NCBI RefSeq assembly: GCF_026625865.1
Contig: NZ_CP113067.1
Coordinates: 3,348,001 to 3,412,000 of the forward strand
Length of the DNA stretch: 64,000 nucleotides
Source of the DNA: Microbacterium sp. SL75
Lineage (GTDB): Bacteria; Actinomycetota; Actinomycetes; Actinomycetales; Microbacteriaceae
Reading direction: 5' to 3'
Position numbers and translations under genes: made by a program. Below are positions 54,053 to 62,556 of this stretch, piece by piece (position 1 is the stretch's first letter; every line of letters starts with the position of its first letter). The notes beneath the pieces were generated by a model. That model was not told where the DNA came from. It saw nothing but the letters and a program-made list of their open reading frames with translations, and did no database searches.

Positions 54053-56578
54053 ATGCCATTTTTCGGTCGAGACCGAGAAAAGCAGGTCACAGATAAAGAC
54101 GTCGCGGCGCACAACGGCTCGGCGAGATTGTTGTTCGGAGAGCCCGGAATCGGCAAGACGCGCCTCGCGTGGGCTATCGCCGAGCGGCACGAGACGGTCG
54201 TCGTGTCGGCGAGCCCGAGTGAGCGCATGTGGCCGTACTCGGGGCTGTCGGCCGCTGCCGCGGCTCTCGGCGGCGCACGGGGAGCCGCCATCGACGGTCT
54301 GCTGGCTCGAGGTCGCGACTGGCCGGAGCACCTGTTCGCCGAGGAGCTGAACCGGACTCTGCATCTGGTCCACGACGAACCCGCCGTCCTCGTCATCGAC
54401 GACCTCGATGAGATGGACAATGCGAGCATCGTCGTGCTGTCCTTCGTGTTCGCCCGCCTGCACGGGACGGGACTCACCGTCCTCGCCACCGCCCGCGAGT
54501 CCGGCGGCCGCCACGACTTCACGGGTATGGCGCATACGCGGATCCGGCGGCTGTCGTTCGACGAGTCCGTCGACCTCGCCCGGTCGGTCCTCGGATCGAG
54601 CACCGCCGCGGCCGTCCTCTACACGATCGCGGAGTTCACGGCGGGCCACCCGGGCACGATCGTCCGTGTGCGGCTGACGCCTCGAGAGGCCGCCGGCGAC
54701 CAGCCCCTTCCCCTCCCCCTGCGCCTGGCAGACGACCGCGCACGTCGTCGCAGGGAAGGGCGTACCGCCGATGACCCGCGAGTGACCTCGCTGCTCGATC
54801 TGCTGGCGGTCGGCCCCGTCTTCAGCTATGACAGGTTGGAACTCGTCGCCGAGGAGCGCGGCGTCGACCTCGAGGCGCTCATCGACGACGGTCTCGTCTC
54901 GGTGCACGACGAGCTGGCCCGCATCGCCGACCCTGCCCGCCGGCTGAGCCACCACGCGGCGCTGTCGACGGAAGAACGTCGTCGACTCCATGTCCGAGCG
55001 GCGCAGGAGCACGAGAGCGCACACCCGGCCACCTACCTGTGGCACACCAGCTTCATCCAGCCCGAGGCGGACCGCGAGGGACTGCTCGTCGCGGCCGTCG
55101 AGCTCGCCCGCGGCGGCGATCACCCCGAGGCGATCGAGTTCGCGGAGAGAGCGCTGGCCAGCGAGATCTCTCCCGAGGTGCGCTGCCGCCACCTCATCGA
55201 CCTCGGCGAGGCCTTGGTGCTGCACGGTCAAGACGTGCAGGGGCGGCACTACCTGAACCGAGCCGGGCACGCGGCCCAGCCGGATCTTCGCGCTCGGGCG
55301 GCTCTCGCTCGGCTTCGCGCCACGGCGGCGATCGAGCACATGATCGACGAGGCCGCCATCGCCGTCGCGGTCGATGCCGACGACGGCCGCACCGCCGAGC
55401 ACGTCCTGTGCGAAAGCGCCCTCCTGCATCTCTGGCACGGCGAACTCGAGCGAGCCCGGGAGCTGATCGCCACGGCGATCGAGCGCGGTGTCGCCACGAC
55501 CGAGACCGCTCTGGTGGCGAGATTGCTGGAAGAGCTGGGGACCGACACCCTCTCGGACCTGACGATCGACACCGGCGTCGCCACGGCGTCGGCGGACGCC
55601 GAGCTGCCGATCGAGCTGGAGTTGCTTCAGTTGAGAGCCGGAGTCATGCGCGAGGAGTACGCCGCGGTGCGCCGCCGGATCCGAGGGCTGCTCGAGCGTA
55701 CCCCCCGCTTGGCGCCGATCTGGCGCGACCACCTCTTGTGCCTGCTCGTCACGAACGAGGTTCGCGGAGGCGACCCCCTCGGAGCACACGAGGCCGTCGT
55801 CGCGTGGCGGCGGGAATGGGTCGACGGTCGCACCGTCGACGTCGCGACGATTCTCGTGCTGGCCTCGGCCGCGGCTCTCGACCCGCTCGCCCCGCAGGCC
55901 GGCGCTCTGGTGCGGCAGGGACGCGAACTGTGCCGGAGAGCAGGGACCCCGACTCTTCTTCCGTGGTTCGCCGTCATCGAGGGGCAGACGGCCCTGGCAG
56001 AGGGCCGCTATGACGACGCCGTCGTATCGCTGCAAGCCGGGCGGGACGCGGTCGAAGCCGACGACCCGGCTCTGCTGCGCGCCGACGCCGACCTGATCGA
56101 GGCGCTCTGGCTCAGCGGACGGCGGGCGCAGGCCCAGCAGGAGCTGCACGGGCTCGAACGCGCGGCCCGACGTTCCCCGCGCCGCTGGACGACGCTGGCC
56201 CTCGCGCGGTCGCGAGCGATCTGCTCCTCGGATCGCGACGCCGTCGGTGCGTTCCGCGAGGCCGAGGCGATCTACCGCACGGACGATGCGCCGCTCGAGC
56301 GCCGCCGTCTCGCGCGCGCTCGCGAGCGCTGCGTCACCGTCCACGAACGCGTCCTCCTGCGCCCCGTGCCCCGCGCCGAGACGCGCAGTCGCTCCCTCAC
56401 CGCCCAAGAGCACGATGTCGTCGCTCTGGTCGAGAAGGGCCTGCGCAACCGCGAGATCGCGGCATCCCTCTTCCTCTCCCTCCGCACCGTCGAGCTGCGC
56501 CTCACCGGGATCTACCGCAAGCTCGGGGTCAGCTCGCGCGCCCACCTCATCGCCACACTGCACAACGCCGCGAGCTGA
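54053..56578 (+). CDS. LAL-type LuxR-family transcriptional regulator with N-terminal ATPase
   Basis: 841 residues. AAA/STAND ATPase at the N-terminus: FGRDREK, Walker A GEPGIGKT (residues 29-36), Walker B AVLVIDDLDEMD; a long alpha-helical TPR/LAL sensor middle region (~300-760); and a C-terminal LuxR HTH: LTAQEHDVVALVEKGLRNRE, then IAASLFLSLRTVELRLTGIY, with KLGVSSRAHLIA. Such large regulators often activate polysaccharide or secondary-metabolite genes in response to nucleotide or carbohydrate signals. Convergent with the GT2 gene and next to the polysaccharide module, so it is a candidate activator; the target is inferred from position. Confidence 0.9.
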   Translation: MPFFGRDREKQVTDKDVAAHNGSARLLFGEPGIGKTRLAWAIAERHETVVVSASPSERMWPYSGLSAAAAALGGARGAAIDGLLARGRDWPEHLFAEELNRTLHLVHDEPAVLVIDDLDEMDNASIVVLSFVFARLHGTGLTVLATARESGGRHDFTGMAHTRIRRLSFDESVDLARSVLGSSTAAAVLYTIAEFTAGHPGTIVRVRLTPREAAGDQPLPLPLRLADDRARRRREGRTADDPRVTSLLDLLAVGPVFSYDRLELVAEERGVDLEALIDDGLVSVHDELARIADPARRLSHHAALSTEERRRLHVRAAQEHESAHPATYLWHTSFIQPEADREGLLVAAVELARGGDHPEAIEFAERALASEISPEVRCRHLIDLGEALVLHGQDVQGRHYLNRAGHAAQPDLRARAALARLRATAAIEHMIDEAAIAVAVDADDGRTAEHVLCESALLHLWHGELERARELIATAIERGVATTETALVARLLEELGTDTLSDLTIDTGVATASADAELPIELELLQLRAGVMREEYAAVRRRIRGLLERTPRLAPIWRDHLLCLLVTNEVRGGDPLGAHEAVVAWRREWVDGRTVDVATILVLASAAALDPLAPQAGALVRQGRELCRRAGTPTLLPWFAVIEGQTALAEGRYDDAVVSLQAGRDAVEADDPALLRADADLIEALWLSGRRAQAQQELHGLERAARRSPRRWTTLALARSRAICSSDRDAVGAFREAEAIYRTDDAPLERRRLARARERCVTVHERVLLRPVPRAETRSRSLTAQEHDVVALVEKGLRNREIAASLFLSLRTVELRLTGIYRKLGVSSRAHLIATLHNAAS

Positions 56579-56692
56579 CGGGAGGGCTGCCGAGCACTCA
56601 CGGCCCCGCGCGAGGCGAGGAGACGCGGCTCGCGCGACGGGGTACGCGGCCCCTTCGACGACAGGGGAAGACGAGGGGGAACCCCGCGCCGC

Positions 56693-57973
56693 TCACGCCA
56701 CAGATTGCCGGGCGGGCCGTATCGCGCGCCGATCGGGGCTGCACCACCGGCCGTCCGAGGGACGCCCCAGGGCCGCCCCGAGTGCGCGCAAGCACTGCAC
56801 CGCGTCCCAGACGCGCATGAGGGGGAACAGCAGCATCCACGCGCGGGGACGCACGCGCGAGATCGCGCACGCGAACGCCGTCATCACGGCATCCACGACG
56901 AAGAATCCCAGCGCGATGGGCCCCACCGGGAACGCGGCCGACACCCATGCCGACACCTGCCCCGCCTCGCCCGAGAGCAGAGGGGCCGTCACCAGCGCCG
57001 CCGTTGTCACGAGCAGGACGGGCAGGATGGCCGTCAGGACGACGCTGGACACCACGGTCTCGAGCGCGAAGACGCCGACCGTCGCCGAGAAGAGCCCCGG
57101 CCGCACACCGTGGCGACGTACCGTCTGCCAGAACCCCAGGCTCCACCGCCGCACCTGCGCTGTGTAGTCGCGGAGGACGGCCGGATCCTGCGTCTCGGCG
57201 ATCGCGCACTCGGGATGGAAGGCGATGCGTCCGAGCCGCTTCGCGTGCACCTCGAACGTCATGTTGAAGTCCTCGATCGACAGGCCTGGAGCGTCGATGT
57301 CGATACGGTCGAGCACGTCGGTGCGGTACAGACTGGCAAACCCCGGCACGATCGCCACGACGTCCGCGGCGCGGGCGGCCTGACCGAACTTGTGCAGGTA
57401 CTGCGTGCAGACGTAGGTGCGCTCACGATAGGCCGTGAGGAATCGTCCCATGCGGGTGGTCGGTGCGTCGGCTGCGGTCGTGGCGCACCCGGCCACGGCG
57501 ACCACACCGTCGTCGGTGAACAGGGGCAGAGCTGTCTGAAGGTAGTCCGGCCGGGGCCGGGAGTCGGCGTCGAGCAGCAGAAGGAGGGGAAAGCGCGACG
57601 GGATGCCGAACCGCTCGAGCCCCGCGCGGATGGCACCGGCCTTCCCACGGTTGGGCGTGAGATCCCACGCGGTGGCCCCCTCGGTACGCGCGCGCTCCAC
57701 CGTCGCATCGCTCGAACCGTCGGACACCACGAACACGTTGCGCGCGGGCACCAGGCGGCACGCGGCCGCGACGGCGTCGGCGATGACGAGCTCCTCGTTG
57801 TGCGCCGCGATCAACACGGCCACCTCGTCTCGGCGGTAGTACATCGACGGCGAGAGCAGGGCGTGCTCCTGCCGACCCTCGGCCAGCAGGCGGCAGATCG
57901 CGGCGAGCCCCCACACCAGGGTCGACACGCCGATCGTGCACACAGCGACCATGACGACGACGGCGGGGGTCAT
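56693..57973 (-). CDS. processive GT2 glycosyltransferase (polysaccharide synthase-like)
   Basis: 426 residues from the ATG at 57973 (MTPAVVVMVA), with GGAGGG five bases before it. One N-terminal helix, a cytosolic GT-A domain and three to four C-terminal helices. Catalytic pattern of processive inverting synthases: Asp85 (VVSDGSSD), DADS (135-138), ED (234-235 in SIEDFNMT) and QVRRW (273-277), the Q-x-x-R-W signature shared with cellulose, chitin, hyaluronan and PNAG synthases. It likely polymerises and extrudes a hexosamine or hexosaminuronate polymer from a UDP-sugar made by the divergent operon. Donor sugar inferred. Confidence 0.88.
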   Translation of the reverse strand: MTPAVVVMVAVCTIGVSTLVWGLAAICRLLAEGRQEHALLSPSMYYRRDEVAVLIAAHNEELVIADAVAAACRLVPARNVFVVSDGSSDATVERARTEGATAWDLTPNRGKAGAIRAGLERFGIPSRFPLLLLLDADSRPRPDYLQTALPLFTDDGVVAVAGCATTAADAPTTRMGRFLTAYRERTYVCTQYLHKFGQAARAADVVAIVPGFASLYRTDVLDRIDIDAPGLSIEDFNMTFEVHAKRLGRIAFHPECAIAETQDPAVLRDYTAQVRRWSLGFWQTVRRHGVRPGLFSATVGVFALETVVSSVVLTAILPVLLVTTAALVTAPLLSGEAGQVSAWVSAAFPVGPIALGFFVVDAVMTAFACAISRVRPRAWMLLFPLMRVWDAVQCLRALGAALGRPSDGRWCSPDRRAIRPARQSVA

Positions 57974-58266
57974 GGCATCCCTCCTCTTCGGGGCGAGGCG
58001 TTCGTGCCGACGGTACGCCGTGCCCAGGCCGAAGACGACCGCAACCGCCCGCACAGCGACGTGCGGTTTCCCGCACTCCGCGGTGCGGTCGGCGGCAACC
58101 CGCATGATGCGGCCGGCGATCTTGACCGTCGCCGGAGCCGCGCCCCAGTGTGATTCCCGGAGCAGCGTCGATACCCGACGGACGCCGTCCCATCACCCGA
58201 ATTCCTCCGAGGGGGCGCCTCATCTCCCCCGAGCCGTCCCCTCGGACCCTGCCTTGGAGGATGAAC

Positions 58267-59598
58267 ATGTCCACTCTCGACATCCGGGCCGACGTGGTCA
58301 CCACGCCGCCGCCCTCTGCTCCCGCCCCGACGCGGACGTTCGACTTCGACGTCGCCATCGTGGGGCTGGGATACGTGGGGCTCCCGACGGCGCTCGCCTA
58401 CCACGCCAGCGGCTCCCGAGTGATCGCCCTCGATGTCTCCACCCGGCGCCTGCGCACCATCGCCGCTCGAGGCGCCGACCTGATCGGATCCGATCGGGAG
58501 CGTCTCGAGACGGCCCTGCGCGCACCTGCCGGATTCCGGCTCACCAGCGACCCCTCGGAGCTCCGTCGCGCCGCCGCGATCGTCGTGTGCGTGCCGACGC
58601 CCGTGGATCATCAGCAGGTGCCGGATCTCACCGCGCTCCGGGCGGCGTGCGCCACCGTCGTCGCCGCCGTCCGGCCCGGGCAGCTCGTCATGCTCACCTC
58701 GACCACCTACGTCGGGTGCACGCACGATCTGGTCGAGATGCCGCTTCGGGAGCGTGGGATGCAGGTCGGCCGCGACGTGTTCGTGACCTTCAGCGCCGAG
58801 CGCATCGACCCCGGCAACATCGGGTTCGCCCAAGAGATCGTCCCCCGCGTCGTCGGTGGAGCCACCCCGCAATGCGAAGAGGAGGGCGCTCGACTCCTCG
58901 CCCGTTACGCCGCGCGGGTGCACCGGGTGTCGAGCCTGGCCACCGCCGAGATGACGAAGCTGCTCGAGAACACCTTTCGCGCCGTCAACATCGCCCTGGC
59001 CAACGAATTCGCCGACATCTGCGGTGCTCTCGACGTGCGTATCACCGAGGTCATCGAGGCCGCGAGCACCAAGCCCTACGGCTTCATGGCGTTCTACCCG
59101 GGCCCGGGGGTCGGGGGCCACTGCATCCCGTGCGACCCGCACTACCTGCTGTGGCAGCTCAAGGCCCTCCACGTCGACGCCGGCGTGATCACCGAGGCGA
59201 TGACCCGCATCGCCGCCCGCCCCCTCCGGGTCGTCGACCGCATCCGCGACGTCCTGGGTCGCGCGGGCAAGGGAACCCTCGGCGCCCGCATCCTCATCGT
59301 CGGTGTCACCTACAAGCCCGACGTCGCCGACCTCCGAGAGTCTCCCGCCCTGGAGATCATCGACCACCTCATCGACGCCGGCGCAGAGGTGCAGTACGTC
59401 GACACGCACGCACCGCACATCCACCTCGACTCGGGGCGGGAACGCGACTCGCTCGCCGACCCCGCGGACTTCCATCCCGACGTCGTGCTCGTGCACACGC
59501 GCCACCATGACAGCGACCTCGGCTGGCTCGACGGCGAAGCCGTGGTCGTCGACGGCACCTACCGCAGCGCCGACATCGCGGGGCGGGTGCTCCTGTGA
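58267..59598 (+). CDS. UDP-N-acetyl-hexosamine 6-dehydrogenase (WbpA/TviB/WecC type)
   Basis: 443 residues from the ATG at 58267; an ATG two codons upstream (58261) directly follows GGAGG, so 58267 has the better spacing. Rossmann motif VGLGYVGLP, UDP-sugar dehydrogenase domains, and catalytic Cys286 in GVGGHCIPCDP. The GHCIP context is typical of UDP-GlcNAc/UDP-ManNAc dehydrogenases; UDP-glucose dehydrogenases usually have GGxCxPKD. It would make a UDP-N-acetylhexosaminuronic acid with 2 NAD+. The C-terminal segment TYKPDVADLRESPALEII matches the same subgroup. First gene of a plus-strand operon. Confidence 0.85.
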   Translation: MSTLDIRADVVTTPPPSAPAPTRTFDFDVAIVGLGYVGLPTALAYHASGSRVIALDVSTRRLRTIAARGADLIGSDRERLETALRAPAGFRLTSDPSELRRAAAIVVCVPTPVDHQQVPDLTALRAACATVVAAVRPGQLVMLTSTTYVGCTHDLVEMPLRERGMQVGRDVFVTFSAERIDPGNIGFAQEIVPRVVGGATPQCEEEGARLLARYAARVHRVSSLATAEMTKLLENTFRAVNIALANEFADICGALDVRITEVIEAASTKPYGFMAFYPGPGVGGHCIPCDPHYLLWQLKALHVDAGVITEAMTRIAARPLRVVDRIRDVLGRAGKGTLGARILIVGVTYKPDVADLRESPALEIIDHLIDAGAEVQYVDTHAPHIHLDSGRERDSLADPADFHPDVVLVHTRHHDSDLGWLDGEAVVVDGTYRSADIAGRVLL

Positions 59599-60659
59599 GC
59601 GGCGTGCCGGTCTATCCGGGCTCCGCGCACTCGCACACGCGCACGCTGGTCACCGGCGGCGCCGGCTTCGTCGGGAGCCACCTCGTCGAGCATCTGCTCG
59701 CTCTCGGCGACGAGGTCGTCGTCCTCGACGATCTCTCCACCGGCTCAGCCCGCAATCTCGCGGGCGTCGCCGACAACCCGCGCCTCGAGATGATCCACGG
59801 CTCGATCCTCAACACCAAGACGGTGGGCTCGGCGATGCGGGGCTGCGACCGCGTGTTCCACCTGGCCGCGGCGGTGGGGGTCAAGCTCATCGTCGAGCAG
59901 CCGCTGCGGGGACTGCGCATCAACATCCACGGCACAGAGAACGTGCTGACCGCCGCCATCGAGCAGCAGGCCTCGGTGCTGATGGTGTCGACGAGCGAGG
60001 TGTACGGCAAGAACACCGCCGACCGCCTACGCGAGGACTCCGATCGCGTGCTCGGCGACCCGCTGCTCTCACGCTGGACGTACGCCGGGGCGAAGGGGAT
60101 CGACGAGGCGTTCGCGAAAGCGTACTGCGACCAGGAGGGCCTGGACGTCTCGATCGTGCGCCTGTTCAACACCGTCGGCCCCCGCCAGACCGGACGCTAC
60201 GGCATGGTGCTGCCGAATCTCGTGGGCCAAGCCCTGCGCGGCCAGCCGCTCACCGTCTTCGGCGACGGGCTGCAGACGCGCTGCTTCTCGGCGGTCGAAG
60301 ACGTGGTTCCCGCGATGGTCGCCATCGAGAGAGATCCGCGCGCCCGCGGCCAGGCCTACAACCTCGGCGGCGCCCGCGAGATCTCGATCTCGGCGCTGGC
60401 GGAGGAGATCATCCGCACCCTGGACAGTCGCAGCACGATCCAGCTGGTTCCCTACGAGCAGGCGTATGCGCCGGGTTTCGAGGACATGCGCCGCCGTGTG
60501 CCCGACAACACCAAAGCGCACGACCTCGTGGGCTACGAGCCGCACACCTCGCTGACCTCGACCATCATGCGCGTCGCCGCCGATCTGCTTTCGCGCGAAC
60601 GACTCGGTTCGGATGCCATGCCGTTGGCCGGTGCCGGCTCCTTTCGGGGGGTTCTCTGA
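59595..60659 (+). CDS. NAD-dependent epimerase/dehydratase (nucleotide-sugar 4-epimerase-like)
   Basis: 354 residues from GTG 59595 (GTGA overlap with the dehydrogenase). Extended SDR: TGGAGFVG (residues 20-27), VSTSEVYG, catalytic Tyr163-x3-Lys167 in WTYAGAKG, and FNTVGPRQTGRYGMVLPN. Similar to UDP-GlcNAc/GalNAc(A) 4-epimerases (WbpP/TviC-like) and UDP-glucuronate decarboxylases; the gene order after the HexNAc dehydrogenase supports a UDP-HexNAcA epimerase. Exact reaction uncertain. Confidence 0.78.
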   Translation: MSGVPVYPGSAHSHTRTLVTGGAGFVGSHLVEHLLALGDEVVVLDDLSTGSARNLAGVADNPRLEMIHGSILNTKTVGSAMRGCDRVFHLAAAVGVKLIVEQPLRGLRINIHGTENVLTAAIEQQASVLMVSTSEVYGKNTADRLREDSDRVLGDPLLSRWTYAGAKGIDEAFAKAYCDQEGLDVSIVRLFNTVGPRQTGRYGMVLPNLVGQALRGQPLTVFGDGLQTRCFSAVEDVVPAMVAIERDPRARGQAYNLGGAREISISALAEEIIRTLDSRSTIQLVPYEQAYAPGFEDMRRRVPDNTKAHDLVGYEPHTSLTSTIMRVAADLLSRERLGSDAMPLAGAGSFRGVL

Positions 60660-62473
60660 TGTGCGGGATCACCGCCTATCGCGGACCATCCTCAGCCGCA
60701 TCGCGCGCGCGAAGCGCCCTCGAACGCCTGGAGTATCGGGGCTACGATTCCGCGGGCATCGCCGCCCGGCACCTCGATGGCACGACGCTGCACGTGCGCA
60801 CGCTCGACGGCGTGGCCTCCCTGACCGACGCGGTGCATTCGGATGAGTCGGGGACGGATGCCACGACCGCAGCGATCGGCCACACGCGCTGGGCCACGCA
60901 CGGCGAGGTGAGCCGACGCAATGCCCATCCGATCGAGGACTGCAGCGGCCGGCTCTTCGTGGTGCACAACGGGATCGTCGACAACGCCGATCTGCTGCGC
61001 GCGCATCTCGTCGCCGGCGGACACCGCTTCGCCACCGACGTGGACACCGAGGTGATCGTGCACCTCGTCGAGCAGGCCCTGCGCCCGGGGGTGGGTCTCG
61101 GTGACGCCCTCGCCGACGCGGCCCGGCACCTCGAGGGGTCCTGGGCTGTCGTCGCCCTCGACGCGCGCACGGGGGCCCTCGCGGGCACCGCTCACGGCTC
61201 CCCCCTCATCTTCGCCGAGGGTGAGGAGGGGGTGTACTTCGCGAGCGACGTCGGCGCGATCACACCCGTGGTGGAGGCGTTCCGCGTGCTGGAGGACGAC
61301 GACGTCGTCGAGGTCGATGCCGAGGGGATGCGCTGGCACCGTTCCGGCGGCAGCTGCCGTCCGCGGGGGCTGTGGCCGGTGCCCCAGACGGCCTATCTCG
61401 CCAGCAAGGGGCGCCACCGCGACCACATGGGCAACGAGATAGACGAGCAGCCCGCTGTGGCTCGCCGGGTGCTGGAGGTGCTCACCCCGGGTATCGCCGA
61501 CGGGCTGCTCTGGCGAGGGATGGGCCTGGCCCCGCTCGACGAGATCGACCGCGTCACCGTCCTCGGTTGCGGGACCTCGCTGCACGCGGGGCGGGCCGTC
61601 GCGCAGGTCTTCTCGCGTCTGGGCGGTCTTCCCACCCGGACCCTCGTCGCGAGCGAGGCGGCGCACGAGGTCTGGGAGCCGCGGACCCTCGTGATCGCGC
61701 TCAGTCAGTCCGGGGAGACGGCCGACGTGTTGAGGGCCCTCGACGGGCTGCCCGAGGGTGTCGCCACGGTGCTGGCACTGACGAACAATCCCTCCTCGAC
61801 GCTCGCGCGACGCGCCGACGCCACACTGGACTGCCTCGCCGGCCCCGAGATCGGCGTTGCGGCGACGAAGACCTTCATCGCGCAGGTGCTCACGGGGGCC
61901 TGCCTCGCCCTATCGGGGCTCTCCGTGTCGTCGCGAACCGACGCGATCGCGTTCGAGAGCGACCTGCGGGCGATGGCCGCGACCCCCGACGCGCTCTCGG
62001 CGGCGCTGGACACCTGGCGGGAGCCGGCCGCGAAGATGGCCGGCGAGTTCGTCGACGCGCCCGGCTTCCTCTTCCTGGGGAGGGGCTCCGGCCTCGTCTA
62101 TGCGGCCGAGGGCGCCCTCAAGCTCAAGGAGCTGTCGTATCGCTGGGCCGAGCACCAACCGGCGGGAGAGCTCAAGCACGGCCCGCTCGCCCTGGTGGAC
62201 ACCGGCACCCCCGTGTTCGTCGTCGACAACGGCGATCCTCGACTCGACGTCGACATCGCCGAGATCCTCGCCCGCGGGGGGCGCGTGCTGCGCGTCGGTG
62301 AGAGGGTGCTGAACGTCGGCGGTCTGCCCATGCACCTGCCGCGGACCGGTCCCTCGTGGGGGCCGCTCGAAACGGTGGTACCCCTGCAGATGTTCGCGCG
62401 AGAGCTCGCGCTGCGGCTGCGTCGCGACGTCGACAAGCCGCGCAATCTCGCCAAGTCGGTGACGGTCTCATGA
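60659..62473 (+). CDS. glmS: glutamine-fructose-6-phosphate aminotransferase (isomerising)
   Basis: 604 residues from the ATG at 60659, overlapping the epimerase stop (TGATG). Class II glutaminase with nucleophile Cys2 (MCGITAYRGP), HTRWATHGEVSRRNAHP; two SIS domains (LGCGTSLHAGRAVA, LSQSGETADVLRAL, LGRGSGLVYAAEGALKLKEL) and the C-terminal DKPRNLAKSVTV. Makes glucosamine-6-P, the precursor of UDP-GlcNAc. Placed inside a polysaccharide operon, it is probably a dedicated second copy beside a housekeeping glmS elsewhere; the second copy is not visible here. Confidence 0.95.
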   Translation: MCGITAYRGPSSAASRARSALERLEYRGYDSAGIAARHLDGTTLHVRTLDGVASLTDAVHSDESGTDATTAAIGHTRWATHGEVSRRNAHPIEDCSGRLFVVHNGIVDNADLLRAHLVAGGHRFATDVDTEVIVHLVEQALRPGVGLGDALADAARHLEGSWAVVALDARTGALAGTAHGSPLIFAEGEEGVYFASDVGAITPVVEAFRVLEDDDVVEVDAEGMRWHRSGGSCRPRGLWPVPQTAYLASKGRHRDHMGNEIDEQPAVARRVLEVLTPGIADGLLWRGMGLAPLDEIDRVTVLGCGTSLHAGRAVAQVFSRLGGLPTRTLVASEAAHEVWEPRTLVIALSQSGETADVLRALDGLPEGVATVLALTNNPSSTLARRADATLDCLAGPEIGVAATKTFIAQVLTGACLALSGLSVSSRTDAIAFESDLRAMAATPDALSAALDTWREPAAKMAGEFVDAPGFLFLGRGSGLVYAAEGALKLKELSYRWAEHQPAGELKHGPLALVDTGTPVFVVDNGDPRLDVDIAEILARGGRVLRVGERVLNVGGLPMHLPRTGPSWGPLETVVPLQMFARELALRLRRDVDKPRNLAKSVTVS

Positions 62474-62556
62474 CCGATCGCGCCCCCGACGAACGCGCGT
62501 CCGACGACGCCCCGGTGCGTCGACGGACGGCCCCTCTCACCCGAAAGGACTCCCCC

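Noticed and set aside
53714-56563. 949-residue minus-strand open frame over the LAL regulator
   Set aside because: Antisense shadow; spans a terminator hairpin and has no domain.
58267-59598. Hyaluronan-type pathway with a UDP-glucose dehydrogenase
   Set aside because: Catalytic Cys lies in GHCIP, the UDP-HexNAc dehydrogenase context, not GGxCxPKD of UDP-glucose dehydrogenases.
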